DNA of 64,000 bases from a virus: positions 1 through 64,000 of the IMG/VR virus record IMGVR_UViG_3300032293_002041. One strand, given 5' to 3'. Position 1 is the first letter of the stretch, and every line of letters starts with the position of its first letter. This document shows, piece by piece, positions 27,118-35,538 of this stretch. The notes under the pieces were generated by a model that ran no database searches, was not told the DNA's origin, and was given only the letters and a program-made list of their open reading frames with translations. The position numbers were made by a program, and so were the translations under genes.

Positions 27118-27333
27118 ATGAACGAATCAGTTAATCGTGCTATTTGTGATTTCTATAATAGCGTTTTAAATTATATGAAAGCTGAATATAAGCCAAAGTG
27201 GGCAAAATTTTATAATGCTGAAAATACTTTGAATGAAATGATTCAGCTTACTGGGCAGTATTATCTTGGTGGAAATAGTGTTGCTAATACTGCTGGAGAT
27301 ATTGTTGTTCTTCTTAAAAAGAGACATCAGTGA
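27118..27333 (+). CDS. small protein with NSVxNxAxD motif, member 2 (71 aa)
   Basis: ATG after AAAAAGGAAAAACA. Ends GGNSVANTAGDIVVLLKKRHQ, matching the gene at 19984. Function unknown. GTGA overlap with the next gene. Confidence 0.55.
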   Translation: MNESVNRAICDFYNSVLNYMKAEYKPKWAKFYNAENTLNEMIQLTGQYYLGGNSVANTAGDIVVLLKKRHQ

Positions 27334-27566
27334 GTCACAAAAATATGACATTCAATGATTTTTTTGGAGAGATTTATCGTGTTAGCATGAACAATCCAAA
27401 TCTCAGATTGGGTCAAATAGTTATGAATTGTCTTTCTGAAATTCGACCCGATAAATATAATGAGATAACTGGAACAGAGCTGGACTGTTTTTATGGCAAC
27501 TATAAAAAAGCAAGTAAAACTATGACATATTTAGGAAATAACTGGACGAATAATGAAACAACTTGA
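27330..27566 (+). CDS. hypothetical protein (78 aa)
   Basis: GTG in the GTGA overlap; an in-frame ATG at 27345 is the alternative start. MSHKNMTFNDFFGEIYRVSMNNPNLRLGQIVMNCLSEIRPDKYNEI...LDCFY: the 'NPxLRxGQxxxNxLxxxRPDLYxxIxGTxxDCFY' layout is common in small phage proteins. Confidence 0.65.
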   Translation: MSHKNMTFNDFFGEIYRVSMNNPNLRLGQIVMNCLSEIRPDKYNEITGTELDCFYGNYKKASKTMTYLGNNWTNNETT

Positions 27567-27789
27567 GAAAAAAGATCCTCGTTTTGATATAGATACTTAT
27601 ATCAATAGTCTAGAAAAAACTGTAGAGCAGCAAAAATATACTATCGAATCTCTTAAAAATGAGATTAGAACCCAAAGAAAAGAAATAGCAGGTTTGCAAG
27701 AAGAACGGAAAATGCTATTAAATAGAGACAAACCACCAGAGTTTGACATAGAATTATGGACAGAAAATGGAGAACATAATGAAAGATAA
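27553..27789 (+). CDS. coiled-coil protein (78 aa)
   Basis: Residues 15-57 show regular heptads (LEKTVEQQKYTIESLKNEI...), a clear coiled coil. Overlaps both neighbours. Function unknown. Confidence 0.6.
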   Translation: MKQLEKKDPRFDIDTYINSLEKTVEQQKYTIESLKNEIRTQRKEIAGLQEERKMLLNRDKPPEFDIELWTENGEHNER

Positions 27790-27994
27790 GACAGAAGTTT
27801 TTGCTATTGGTACTGATGTTAAGTTGGCTGAAGATGTTTTCGGCAAAGTAACAGGTATTAATATTCGTGGAAATAATTCAATCAGCTATGAAATTGGCTG
27901 GTGGAATGGACGAAGTTATGATTGTAAAAGTTTTGCTGACTATGAAATTGAAAGCACTCTTTCAACAACTAAGCAAAAAATTGGTTTTGTTTGA
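27779..27994 (+). CDS. SH3-like small protein (71 aa)
   Basis: ATG 27779 after ATGGAGAACATA. MKDKTEVFAIGTDVKLAEDVFGKVTGINIRGNNSISYEIGWWNGRSY: the GKVTGIxIRGxxxxxYEVxWWxGxxY pattern is a small SH3/KOW-like barrel frequent in phages and plasmids. Binding partner unknown. Confidence 0.6.
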   Translation: MKDKTEVFAIGTDVKLAEDVFGKVTGINIRGNNSISYEIGWWNGRSYDCKSFADYEIESTLSTTKQKIGFV

Positions 27995-27998
27995 AGTA

Positions 27999-28027
27999 TT
28001 GACAAGGACTGACCGATAAGATAAAAT
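27999..28027 (+). promoter_or_regulatory. sigma70-like promoter
   Basis: TTGACA 27999-28004, 17-bp spacer with CCGATA close to the -10, TAAAAT 28022-28027. Confidence 0.7.
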
Positions 28028-28037
28028 GAGAGGCACG

Positions 28038-28139
28038 ATGAAGTTGAACTATACTTGGGTAATTGAGCTAGTTTTAATTGTGATTGTTTTCTTTGTTTTT
28101 GGTTTTATACTAGGATTTATTTATGACTACTATTTTTAA
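28038..28139 (+). CDS. single-pass membrane micro-protein (33 aa)
   Basis: ATG after GAGAGGCACG. MKLNYTWVIELVLIVIVFFVFGFILGF.. is essentially one membrane helix. Overlaps the next gene. Confidence 0.5.
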   Translation: MKLNYTWVIELVLIVIVFFVFGFILGFIYDYYF

Positions 28140-28461
28140 TAAAACCCAAGGAGATTTTCATAGCCATATACATATTTGGTTGGATGCTCTTGAGACAAAA
28201 GCAAAACAACAAACCTATGGAGATGAACAAACAGTTTATTATTTTTTCAAAGAAAACAAGAAATACTACAAGATTACTCAAGCTTGGGAAGGTGTTGAAA
28301 CTATTCATGCTTTTGTAGATAAAATTAACGGAAACATTTATAAGCCAGCAAGCTATAAAGCTCCTTATAAAGATGTTAGATACAATTTATTCGATGACCA
28401 CAAAAAACTTATTGATGAATGTGATTGGGCAGGAAGTTATTTATATAAGAGGATGGGATGA
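28123..28461 (+). CDS. hypothetical protein (112 aa)
   Basis: MTTIFNKTQGDFHSHIHIWLDALETKAKQQTY...RKYYKITQAWEGVETIHAFVDKINGNIYKPASYKAPYKDVRYNLF-like. The stretch 'VxAFVDKxxGxVYKPASWKAPxKxxRYNL' is a recognisable conserved phage protein of unknown function. ATGA-coupled to the next gene. Confidence 0.7.
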   Translation: MTTIFNKTQGDFHSHIHIWLDALETKAKQQTYGDEQTVYYFFKENKKYYKITQAWEGVETIHAFVDKINGNIYKPASYKAPYKDVRYNLFDDHKKLIDECDWAGSYLYKRMG

Positions 28462-28658
28462 CTAATAAAGACCAAATTAAGAAAGCACTAGAAACAATAG
28501 GAACAGAAAAAGCATTGCAGTGTTTGATTGAAAGCATTGACGAGAGTACAGAATGGAATAATGCCCCTATCTGGAAATTTAAGCTTATTGAAAATCTAGA
28601 AGATGCTTATAATTCATATATGGATCAGTTTAGCAAGGAGACTACTAATGCGTCTTGA
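28458..28658 (+). CDS. hypothetical helical protein (66 aa)
   Basis: MTNKDQIKKALETIGTEKALQCLIESIDESTEW... predicted all-helical. Overlaps both neighbours. Not recognised. Confidence 0.55.
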   Translation: MTNKDQIKKALETIGTEKALQCLIESIDESTEWNNAPIWKFKLIENLEDAYNSYMDQFSKETTNAS

Positions 28659-28995
28659 TTTGGCTATGGGACTAAAGGTAGGAGATAAGATCGTTAATGT
28701 ATTTATGGATGAACTTGTTATATCAGCAATAGACCATAGCTACGATCCAAAACCACCAGTATTTATAGCATTAGATACTATGCTACAAAAACATTATTTG
28801 TGGTTTGATGATATATATTATCCAGACCTGTCTGATATTTGTGATGAGGAAAAGAGTTTTGTCCTTTGGGCTAAAGACAATAAACAATTTGTTGGAGAAA
28901 ATTCTCGTCTACTTAAAACTGTTTATATGCAAGGATTCTCTATGGGCTTTGAACATAAGAGAAGAATATCTCATGAGGAGGCTATGCAGAAATGA
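28648..28995 (+). CDS. hypothetical protein (115 aa)
   Basis: ATG 28648 after AAGGAGACTACTA. N-terminal MRLDLAMGLKVGDKIVNVFMDELVISAID looks like a small SH3-type barrel; the C-terminal half is helical. Function unknown. ATGA overlap downstream. Confidence 0.55.
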   Translation: MRLDLAMGLKVGDKIVNVFMDELVISAIDHSYDPKPPVFIALDTMLQKHYLWFDDIYYPDLSDICDEEKSFVLWAKDNKQFVGENSRLLKTVYMQGFSMGFEHKRRISHEEAMQK

Positions 28996-29306
28996 GTGAT
29001 CAAAAATACGATCCAGACTGGAATCCAGACGATTATGATATGACACTCAAATATGAGCCAATGGATTTGTCTAGAGTTAATAATATACTAACCCAATATA
29101 AAGGACAACCCGTTCTAGACTATATTATAGAACTCTATAAGTTAATTGAATACCAAAAACAAAGACTCAAAGAACAAGAAAAACAGATTATAGCACTCAA
29201 ACACACAGAGGCATGGAAACATTACGATAAGCCTGTGGAAAATTATGATCCAGTCACTAGAAAAAATGTTGACAAACCACCAAAGTCTGGTAATATGAGT
29301 TGCTAA
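28992..29306 (+). CDS. hypothetical protein with coiled coil (104 aa)
   Basis: Acidic N-terminus (DPDWNPDDYD) and a coiled-coil-like helix (LIEYQKQRLKEQEKQIIALK, about residues 55-74). Its end VDKPPK resembles RDKPPE in the coiled-coil gene at 27553. Function unknown. Confidence 0.55.
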   Translation: MSDQKYDPDWNPDDYDMTLKYEPMDLSRVNNILTQYKGQPVLDYIIELYKLIEYQKQRLKEQEKQIIALKHTEAWKHYDKPVENYDPVTRKNVDKPPKSGNMSC

Positions 29307-29506
29307 TGACAAATTCTGACTACGATTTATTATTACATATCTGTTATTACGCCTTAAGAAAAGGCAACGATCTGAACATAGATCAAGTTTCAGACATAGA
29401 TAACATCATCAAAAAAATACACAAAGAACAACAAATAAGAAACAAAGTAAATGCAAATCTCAGAAATAAAAAAGTGGGCAAAAGAAAAAAACTACACAGT
29501 AATTAA
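29306..29506 (+). CDS. hypothetical basic protein (66 aa)
   Basis: TAATG-coupled. MTNSDYDLLLHICYYALRKGNDLN... ends in a very basic tail (NLRNKKVGKRKKLHSN). Overlaps the next gene by 56 bases in another frame. Confidence 0.5.
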   Translation: MTNSDYDLLLHICYYALRKGNDLNIDQVSDIDNIIKKIHKEQQIRNKVNANLRNKKVGKRKKLHSN

Positions 29507-29702
29507 AGACAAAGAGGATGGTCTTTATTATTGGGCTAAATTAGATGCTGGGCCGGATGCCAGCGGAGTAGCTAAAAGTGTTAGTAAAGTAGCCACTGCT
29601 ATTTTTAATCACATGACAGAAGATAAGTGGGTTGATCATCAAACAAAGTTTAAGGAAGAAAAAAAGGATATTAAATTCACTGTGAGTGATTATGGAAAAT
29701 AA
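29451..29702 (+). CDS. hypothetical protein (83 aa)
   Basis: MQISEIKKWAKEKNYTVIKDKEDGLYYWAKLDAGPDASGVAKSVSKVATAIFNHMTEDKW: the 'EIxxWAKxxGYxVxKxKxxxYxW' start is a common small phage protein pattern. Function unknown. Confidence 0.6.
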   Translation: MQISEIKKWAKEKNYTVIKDKEDGLYYWAKLDAGPDASGVAKSVSKVATAIFNHMTEDKWVDHQTKFKEEKKDIKFTVSDYGK

Positions 29703-29868
29703 AGAAGAAGTTAAAACACAAATGATACCAATAGTGCCAGCACTAACTCTTTCTGGCATTATTAATTCTTCTATTAGTGGTATTGTTAGTTTTATAGCTG
29801 TATATTTCTTTACTCCAATATGGAATAAAATTACTAACTCGTTTAATAAAAAAGAGGATCAAACATGA
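29692..29868 (+). CDS. membrane-associated protein (58 aa)
   Basis: MENKEEVKTQMIPIVPALTLSG..., then a hydrophobic segment (ISGIVSFIAVYFFTPIW) and a basic tail. ATGA overlap with thyX. Function unknown. Confidence 0.5.
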   Translation: MENKEEVKTQMIPIVPALTLSGIINSSISGIVSFIAVYFFTPIWNKITNSFNKKEDQT

Positions 29869-30512
29869 GCGTAAAATTAGTTAGTGTAACTCCTGATGCA
29901 GAAAAGCTGATGGCATATTGTGCTAGAGTATCAAATCCTAGTGGACAAGACCGTGAGGATTATGCAAAGCTACTAGCTTATTGTATTAAAAATCAACATT
30001 GGAGCATATTTGAACAAGCTTTCCTAACAGTCGAAATCAATACCACCAGAGGATTAGCCGCACAAATTCTACGACACAGAAGTTTTACCTTTCAAGAATT
30101 TAGCCAGAGATATGCCGATGCTACATTGTTGGCTGAAGATATTCCAATGTTTGAATTGAGAAGGCAAGACAATAAGAACAGACAGAATAGTATTGACGAT
30201 ATATCTGACGAGACTAAAGTAAAATGGAATAGCCAAATTCGTGAACATTTTTCTAAAGCCAAAGCTATTTATGATGGTATGGTTGCTGATGGAATAGCTA
30301 AAGAATGTGCTAGATTTGTATTGCCGTTATCTACTCCAACCAGACTTTATATGAGCGGATCAGTACGCAGTTTTATACATTGGATTCAATTAAGAACTGG
30401 TCATGGTACTCAAAAAGAACATATGATTATTGCTAATGAGGCTAAAGAAATTTTTTCACAACAATTTCCCACAGTATCAGAAGCATTAGGATGGAATAAT
30501 GGAAATGTATAA
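29865..30512 (+). CDS. thyX: flavin-dependent thymidylate synthase ThyX (215 aa)
   Basis: Makes dTMP from dUMP with methylene-tetrahydrofolate and FAD/NADPH. The signature RHRSFTFQEFSQRY (residues 70-83) matches RHRxxSxxExSxRY except Thr for the first Ser. SVRSFIHWIQLR near residue 170 is the usual second conserved block, and length fits the family. Many phages carry it to raise thymidine supply. ATGA-coupled to the gene before; the next gene overlaps its end. Confidence 0.95.
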   Translation: MSVKLVSVTPDAEKLMAYCARVSNPSGQDREDYAKLLAYCIKNQHWSIFEQAFLTVEINTTRGLAAQILRHRSFTFQEFSQRYADATLLAEDIPMFELRRQDNKNRQNSIDDISDETKVKWNSQIREHFSKAKAIYDGMVADGIAKECARFVLPLSTPTRLYMSGSVRSFIHWIQLRTGHGTQKEHMIIANEAKEIFSQQFPTVSEALGWNNGNV

Positions 30513-30693
30513 TATTACAGCGCAGGTGTATGAATTACATGACACTTCTAAGCAAAATCTTTTAATTAATCAAGTTATAGATGCTGATTCAGAAGATGAT
30601 GCTATTTTTCAATTTAAGGATCAATATCGTATTAAATTTCAGATAGTTAAAATCCATTCAGTAGAACAGTTTGAATATGGAAACCAAATCTAA
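30499..30693 (+). CDS. hypothetical protein (64 aa)
   Basis: Starts in the thyX end. MEMYNITAQVYELHDTSKQNLLINQVIDADSEDDAIFQFKD... has a strand-strand-helix layout. Not recognised. Confidence 0.55.
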   Translation: MEMYNITAQVYELHDTSKQNLLINQVIDADSEDDAIFQFKDQYRIKFQIVKIHSVEQFEYGNQI

Positions 30694-31309
30694 CTTAACC
30701 ATTAAAATTGTAAGAGAATTACTAGATCATGAATTCTCTGTAATGTTACACAATAAAGATAATATAGATGGATTTGGTGGATGGTTTGGTGCAGAAGAAG
30801 GTGAGAAAGAATTGGTGGTCGCCTTAAAGCATCACATGGGATTTGAGATATTGATTCATGAATACTGTCATTTTCTTCAATGGAAATATGATCGTAAATT
30901 ATGGGATAAAAGCCAATTAACATATGATGTATTGTTCGATTGGATTAATTATCCCGTATTTGTTTATAGTCCTTTTATCAAAGACTGTAAGATTAGTGAA
31001 CAAGAACTAGACCAAAGTTTGCACGACATTTTAGAACTTGAGCATGATTGCGAAAAAAGAGTTCTTAAATTAGTAAAAAATTGTCCTATTGAAGATTTTG
31101 ATACCGACAAATATATTCGTGCAGCTAATGCTTATTTGTGGTCTTATCATATAAATAGAGAGCTTAGGAAAAGATCTAAGAATCCTATTTACTCAGAAAG
31201 AGTATTAGAGCATATGCCCAATACTTTTAATCCTGAGCTATCTTTTTATTTGGATAGATATAATCTTACCGATACTATTCGACAAGCATTGCTGGTTGAA
31301 TACGAATAA
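30677..31309 (+). CDS. zinc-metallopeptidase-like protein (210 aa)
   Basis: Contains HEYCHFLQW (about residue 57), an HExxH zinc-binding helix, preceded by KHHMGFEILI as in small phage metallopeptidase-like proteins. A third zinc ligand may be in EHDCEKR (about residue 120). Its protein substrate is unknown. ATG 30677 chosen; it overlaps the gene before. Confidence 0.6.
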   Translation: METKSNLTIKIVRELLDHEFSVMLHNKDNIDGFGGWFGAEEGEKELVVALKHHMGFEILIHEYCHFLQWKYDRKLWDKSQLTYDVLFDWINYPVFVYSPFIKDCKISEQELDQSLHDILELEHDCEKRVLKLVKNCPIEDFDTDKYIRAANAYLWSYHINRELRKRSKNPIYSERVLEHMPNTFNPELSFYLDRYNLTDTIRQALLVEYE

Positions 31310-31323
31310 TTCTCAAGTCTGGC

Positions 31324-31352
31324 TTGACAACTTGACGATACTAGGATATAAT
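31324..31352 (+). promoter_or_regulatory. promoter of uvsE
   Basis: TTGACA 31324-31329, CGATA in a 17-bp spacer, TATAAT 31347-31352. Confidence 0.8.
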
Positions 31353-31370
31353 CTCAGCACAGGAGACACT

Positions 31371-32282
31371 ATGAATAAACTTGGACTTTGCTGCATATCC
31401 CTCAAGCTGAAAAAACAGGGATTTGGTCATCAGACTATGACCTTTAAACGATTTAATTCTTTGCCGCGAGAAGAAGCTTTAGAAATTCTTGGAGATAGAA
31501 TCCAGAATAATCTGATGGTTACAAATAAAACAATTCAATTTTGTGCAGAAAATAACTATGTTTATCGCGTTAGTAGCGATATTTTTCCCCTTATTACCTA
31601 TGACGAGGCTGATGTAAATCTTGAGGATTTGCCCAATTATGATAGTATTCAAAACGAGTTTGATAATATTGCACAAACTATATCCGATACTAATGTTCGC
31701 GTTTCTTGCCATCCTAGTGAATTCAATAGTTTATCAAGTCTCAATGAAAAAGTTGTTGAAAAAACAATCACAGAACTCAACTTCTACAGTAGTTTCTTTG
31801 ACAGAGTTGGACTTCCAGCAGATCGTAGATCGCCAATGAATTTCCATATTCATAATAATAACGGAACCAGAGAAGAAATCGCTCACAGATTCTACAACAA
31901 CTTCAAAAAACTGGACAAAAATTGTCAGGATCGTATAACAATAGAGAATGATGACAAACTTAACTGCTGGAGCGTCAAAGAATTAGTAGATATTTTTCAT
32001 CCCATAACTCGTATTCCAATTTGTTTCGACTACCTTCATCATAAATGTCATCCTAACGGTCTTACAGAATGTGAAGCAATTAATATGTGTTGGGATACTT
32101 GGCAAACCAAACCACTTTTTCACTATAGCGAAAGTAGGGAAGGTAATAATCCAAGGGCACACGCAGACTACCCTGAGAATACTTTCGATAATTATGGTCT
32201 TGAATTCGATATTGATCTAGAATTAAAAGCAAAAGATCTAGCTCTTGCAAAATATGATTCTTTACTAAACTGTGTTTCTTAA
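31371..32282 (+). CDS. uvsE: UV damage endonuclease UvsE/UVDE (303 aa)
   Basis: TIM-barrel repair enzyme that nicks DNA 5' of UV photoproducts. Visible family features: NKLGLCCISL at the start, YRVSSDIFPL, VRVSCHPSEF, a metal-ligand block MNFHIHNNNG, TIENDDK and PICFDYLHHKC, then HYSESR. Length is typical. The start ATG 31371 follows CAGGAGACACT; an upstream in-frame start lies in the promoter. Confidence 0.93.
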   Translation: MNKLGLCCISLKLKKQGFGHQTMTFKRFNSLPREEALEILGDRIQNNLMVTNKTIQFCAENNYVYRVSSDIFPLITYDEADVNLEDLPNYDSIQNEFDNIAQTISDTNVRVSCHPSEFNSLSSLNEKVVEKTITELNFYSSFFDRVGLPADRRSPMNFHIHNNNGTREEIAHRFYNNFKKLDKNCQDRITIENDDKLNCWSVKELVDIFHPITRIPICFDYLHHKCHPNGLTECEAINMCWDTWQTKPLFHYSESREGNNPRAHADYPENTFDNYGLEFDIDLELKAKDLALAKYDSLLNCVS

Positions 32283-32299
32283 AATATAAGGAGATAATT

Positions 32300-32446
32300 A
32301 TGGCTCAAATCGGTGCAATTTCAATTAGTCACAATGTTAATACCCAAGCAATAATTAACTTGCTAAAGGAAGATAAGAAAATTACTATTGGTCAGGAACA
32401 AACTGCTCCCGATGGTAGTCGCTATATTCCCATAGAAAAGAACTAA
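32300..32446 (+). CDS. hypothetical protein (48 aa)
   Basis: ATG after ATAAGGAGATAATT. MAQIGAISISHNVNTQAIINLLKEDKKITI.. Not recognised. Next gene starts after one base. Confidence 0.55.
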   Translation: MAQIGAISISHNVNTQAIINLLKEDKKITIGQEQTAPDGSRYIPIEKN

Positions 32447-32447
32447 A

Positions 32448-32597
32448 ATGTCAGCTAACCTTATTCTTATTACTGGCATAATTTATCTTTATATAGCCAT
32501 AGAACAAGGTTATTTACACAATAATTATGGTATGTTTATAGCATACCTTGGATATGCAGCAGCAAATGTTGGTCTATATATGTTGGCATCTAAGTAA
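32448..32597 (+). CDS. small membrane protein (49 aa)
   Basis: Two short hydrophobic stretches (NLILITGIIYLYIAI and MFIAYLGYAAANVGLYML). This layout (one hairpin of helices) recurs in tiny phage membrane proteins. Function unknown. Confidence 0.55.
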   Translation: MSANLILITGIIYLYIAIEQGYLHNNYGMFIAYLGYAAANVGLYMLASK

Positions 32598-32602
32598 ATA
32601 CA

Positions 32603-33052
32603 ATGAAAATTATTCATAAGACTATTAAAAAGGCATACGAAAACTGGGAGCCGAATCCTTTGGTTCGTTGCTATCATTATGCTGCTGCTTTTGATGGCAC
32701 AAAAATGATTGAGTTTGCACAGAATAATCCTATTAAAATGAGTACAAAAGCTTTCAGAATAGGAAAAAGATTTAATATCCCCAAATACTTGGAGTATCCT
32801 TATGTTCATAGTGAATCTCATCTTATTTCTAAACTACTTGATCGCTATAACTCCATTGATACTAATTGGAGCGTATGTGTCTTACGAATTAACAGACAGG
32901 GATTAATACTCGGAAGCAAACCATGCTCTAATTGTTCTAAACTTTTAAATGCTGTGGGACTTAACCAGATTTATTATAGCGACGATAATGGAGATTTCGT
33001 TTGTCCAACCAAAACCATCAGGATTGACATGGTAGAGACATCTTATGTTTGA
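32603..33052 (+). CDS. cytidine/deoxycytidylate deaminase-fold protein (149 aa)
   Basis: VHSESHLI (about residue 71) supplies the HxE zinc/proton-shuttle motif, and KPCSNCSKLL (about 110) the PCxxC zinc ligands. Together these define the deaminase fold. A role in dCMP or other nucleotide deamination next to ThyX would fit but is inferred; an RNA or DNA base substrate is possible. Confidence 0.75.
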   Translation: MKIIHKTIKKAYENWEPNPLVRCYHYAAAFDGTKMIEFAQNNPIKMSTKAFRIGKRFNIPKYLEYPYVHSESHLISKLLDRYNSIDTNWSVCVLRINRQGLILGSKPCSNCSKLLNAVGLNQIYYSDDNGDFVCPTKTIRIDMVETSYV

Positions 33053-33347
33053 ACCAGAATGGATGGAGTATTTTGAGAGAGAAGCTCCTTTTTCCTATTA
33101 TTGCATATTATTCCTTTTGTTCTTAGTGAGAATTTTATGGTATTTTTCTTATGCCATACTACTGTTATTTCTTTTTATTCCTATCTTTATGGTATACTCT
33201 GGTACAAAAGCCATTAAAATTAAATTGATAGAAGATAAAAAACATAAAAAATTACGCAAAGAAAAAGAGAAACATGAACAACTTCACGAGAATCTATATT
33301 TAGATCATTTAGACAGAAACATCAAAAAGAAAAAGAAGCACAAATAG
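33045..33347 (+). CDS. membrane protein with Lys-rich tail (100 aa)
   Basis: Two hydrophobic helices (residues ~19-35 and 38-52) then a long basic/charged helix ending KKKKKHK. Overlaps the deaminase gene. Function unknown. Confidence 0.6.
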   Translation: MFEPEWMEYFEREAPFSYYCILFLLFLVRILWYFSYAILLLFLFIPIFMVYSGTKAIKIKLIEDKKHKKLRKEKEKHEQLHENLYLDHLDRNIKKKKKHK

Positions 33348-33364
33348 TTTTTCAAGTCTAACTG

Positions 33365-33392
33365 TTGACAACGCCGATGGGTATGGTATAAA
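33365..33392 (+). promoter_or_regulatory. sigma70-like promoter
   Basis: TTGACA 33365-33370, 16-bp spacer with CCGAT, TATAAA 33387-33392 in TGGTATAAA. Confidence 0.75.
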
Positions 33393-33427
33393 TCAGTGGT
33401 TGCGAGACATTTCTTTTTGGAGTAGCC

Positions 33428-33646
33428 ATGAATTGTATTTATTGCAAAAATTGTGTTGGTGTTGAAAGGCATGAGTTTCTTGTAGAAACTAATAGAAATA
33501 TTGTATGTAAGGAATGTTCAGCAGAACAAAAGGCTGTTGGATATATGGATTGGGGACATAAGACCGCACCAAGTTTGGTTATGGTTCCTAGCAATGCTAA
33601 GGAAACAATTAGAATTTTAGATAGAGCTAATAGACGAGCTAGATAA
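33428..33646 (+). CDS. zinc-ribbon hypothetical protein (72 aa)
   Basis: CIYCKNC at residue 3 and CKEC near 28 form a likely zinc ribbon. The C-terminus is a basic helix (ILDRANRRAR). Ribosome-binding site TTTTGGAGTAGCC. Function unknown. Confidence 0.6.
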   Translation: MNCIYCKNCVGVERHEFLVETNRNIVCKECSAEQKAVGYMDWGHKTAPSLVMVPSNAKETIRILDRANRRAR

Positions 33647-33668
33647 CTTTTTATTAGGAGATATTATT

Positions 33669-33941
33669 ATGCCATTGTTTGAAGTTAGTACAATTTCAAT
33701 TTTTCGTCACAAGTATGTTATTGACGCTAAAAGTCTTGAACACGCTTATGATACTGTATTGATTGATCATCCAGAATCTTTAACTCAGAAATATCTTGAT
33801 GAAACTATTATGGATGGTCGAAAGATTGGTCGAAAAGAATTTGAAAGAATTTGTAGTGAATCCATGAAAGACGAAGCAGAACTAAGCAATGCTCATCTTG
33901 GAACACGCATTATTCATAAGGTAGATTACAATGAGTCCTGA
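33669..33941 (+). CDS. hypothetical protein (90 aa)
   Basis: MPLFEVSTISIFRHKYVIDAKSLEHAYDTVLIDHP...YLDETIMDGRKI: the pattern 'MxxFEVxxxSxFRHKYVVxAxxxEHAxD' marks a widespread small phage protein of unknown function. Overlaps the next gene. Confidence 0.65.
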   Translation: MPLFEVSTISIFRHKYVIDAKSLEHAYDTVLIDHPESLTQKYLDETIMDGRKIGRKEFERICSESMKDEAELSNAHLGTRIIHKVDYNES

Positions 33942-34338
33942 ATTATCAGATAAGTTAATTGAACAATATCCAGAACAGTTTAAAAATCTCAAATACTTAG
34001 AGTGTGATGATGGCTGGTATGAGATTCTATCTAGACTTTGTTATATTGTACATAACCATCTTGAATATAAGAAAAAAATCAATGAACCACTAGAATTCTT
34101 TTATTGGAGTCAGATTAAAGAAAAATTTGGTGGATTAAGAGCATATTGTTGGGGTGGAGATTCTTATATTAATGGATCAATAGAAATGGCAGAAAGCATA
34201 AGCTATATTACTTGTGAAGTTACTGGACAAAAGGGGAAAGTTCGATATAAAAAGTTTGATGAAAATGGACAACCTATTCCGGCATGGGTCAGGACTCTTT
34301 GTGATAATGAAGCAATTAAACAAGGTTATGTGGTATGA
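33931..34338 (+). CDS. conserved phage protein (135 aa)
   Basis: ECDDGWYEILSRLCYIVHNHLE, QIKEKFGGLRAY, then AESISYITCEVTGQKG...WVRTLC: a set of blocks shared by many phage and some bacterial proteins. The Cys residues near the end (TCE, TLC) may bind metal. Role unknown. ATGA-coupled to the phosphoesterase. Confidence 0.7.
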   Translation: MSPELSDKLIEQYPEQFKNLKYLECDDGWYEILSRLCYIVHNHLEYKKKINEPLEFFYWSQIKEKFGGLRAYCWGGDSYINGSIEMAESISYITCEVTGQKGKVRYKKFDENGQPIPAWVRTLCDNEAIKQGYVV

Positions 34339-35021
34339 CTTTTGATGCTATAGTTATTAGTGATATTCATTTAGGGAGTAATGTTTGTCAAGCTAAGACA
34401 TTAGCATCTTTTTTGTCTAGGATTGAACTTGGAGAGGTTGATACTGATACTCTAATTATTAATGGCGATTTGTTTGATAGTTGGGATTTTCGTAAACTAA
34501 AAAAAGATCATTGGAAAATACTATCTCAAATCCGTAAAATATCCGATATTATTAAAGTTATCTGGATTAGCGGCAATCATGATGGGCCTGCTGATATGGT
34601 AAGTCATTTAATTGGTGTGGATTTTATGAATGAGTATAGTTTTATTAGTGGAGATGAAAAGGTACTAATTCTTCATGGAGATATATTCGATAATGTTATT
34701 TCTAAATATCCTAGACTAACTAAAATAGCTGACTATATTTATCGGTGGCTACAGATATATGCTGGACTATACTACTCCAATCTTGCTAAACGTAGTAGTA
34801 AAACCTTTTTACGATGTTCTCAAGAAGTTTGTGAAAGAGCTAAAATATATTGCTCCTTAAAAAAATGTGATTCAATAATCTGCGGACATACTCATTTAGC
34901 TACTACTGATGTGTCTGGATCAACTCATTACTATAATAGTGGATGTTGGACAGATCATCCTTGTTCATACATTACCATTAAAGATGGTCACATTAAAATA
35001 AATTATGTGGATATTCTGTAG
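34335..35021 (+). CDS. calcineurin-like metallophosphoesterase 2, LpxH-like (228 aa)
   Basis: Motifs VISDIHLGS, NGDLFDSWDF, SGNHDGP, LHGDIFD and CGHTHLA appear in order as in UDP-2,3-diacylglucosamine hydrolase (LpxH)-type phosphoesterases. Whether it acts on lipid A precursors is not shown; phages carry these with other substrates. ATGA overlap with the gene before. Confidence 0.85.
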   Translation: MTFDAIVISDIHLGSNVCQAKTLASFLSRIELGEVDTDTLIINGDLFDSWDFRKLKKDHWKILSQIRKISDIIKVIWISGNHDGPADMVSHLIGVDFMNEYSFISGDEKVLILHGDIFDNVISKYPRLTKIADYIYRWLQIYAGLYYSNLAKRSSKTFLRCSQEVCERAKIYCSLKKCDSIICGHTHLATTDVSGSTHYYNSGCWTDHPCSYITIKDGHIKINYVDIL

Positions 35022-35059
35022 ATTTTTGAAAAATTCTCAGAACCACTAAAGATTCCCCC

Positions 35060-35087
35060 TTGACAGTACCGATAACTGATGTATACT
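35060..35087 (+). promoter_or_regulatory. sigma70-like promoter
   Basis: TTGACA 35060-35065, 16-bp spacer with CCGATA, TATACT 35082-35087. Confidence 0.8.
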
Positions 35088-35121
35088 TAGAGCATAACAT
35101 CAACCAACACAGGAGATTAAA

Positions 35122-35538
35122 ATGGGTCTTGGACTTGGAAAAGGTAAAAAGGCTTGCGACAAATGTGGAGCTACCACAGGCCCGCGAGCTTATATGTGTC
35201 CTAAATGCAATACTCCGTTCGTCTTTAAAGCAAAGAGTAAGGAAGCAAAGAATACCAAGATTATTCGTGATTTTAACTGGAAGGAACTGATCAAGGGTGA
35301 TCGCATTAGGGTCGGAGGAGGCCCATATTTTGCACGGGGTGCTGACTTCATTCCGATGGGCTATAGAGGTCGTTTTGTTGTTGAAGGGATTGACCAGCAT
35401 GGAATTAAAGCATGGGGTCTTGACAAGCACCAAGGCTTCTGTCATATCTATATGGGGCCAGACATTCAGAACAAAGAAACTCACGTTTGGAAAATTAAGC
35501 ACAAGCTTATGAAACTCAAACAAAAGGTGGAGGCGTAA
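35122..35538 (+). CDS. zinc-ribbon + SH3-like protein (138 aa)
   Basis: Gly/Lys start (MGLGLGKGKKACDKCG), four-Cys ribbon CDKCG...CPKCNTPF (residues 12-31), then a beta-barrel-like part with IKGDRIRVGGGPYF and GYRGRFVVEGIDQHG. Layout suggests nucleic-acid or ribosome contact. Unknown role. TAATG-coupled to the next gene. Confidence 0.6.
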   Translation: MGLGLGKGKKACDKCGATTGPRAYMCPKCNTPFVFKAKSKEAKNTKIIRDFNWKELIKGDRIRVGGGPYFARGADFIPMGYRGRFVVEGIDQHGIKAWGLDKHQGFCHIYMGPDIQNKETHVWKIKHKLMKLKQKVEA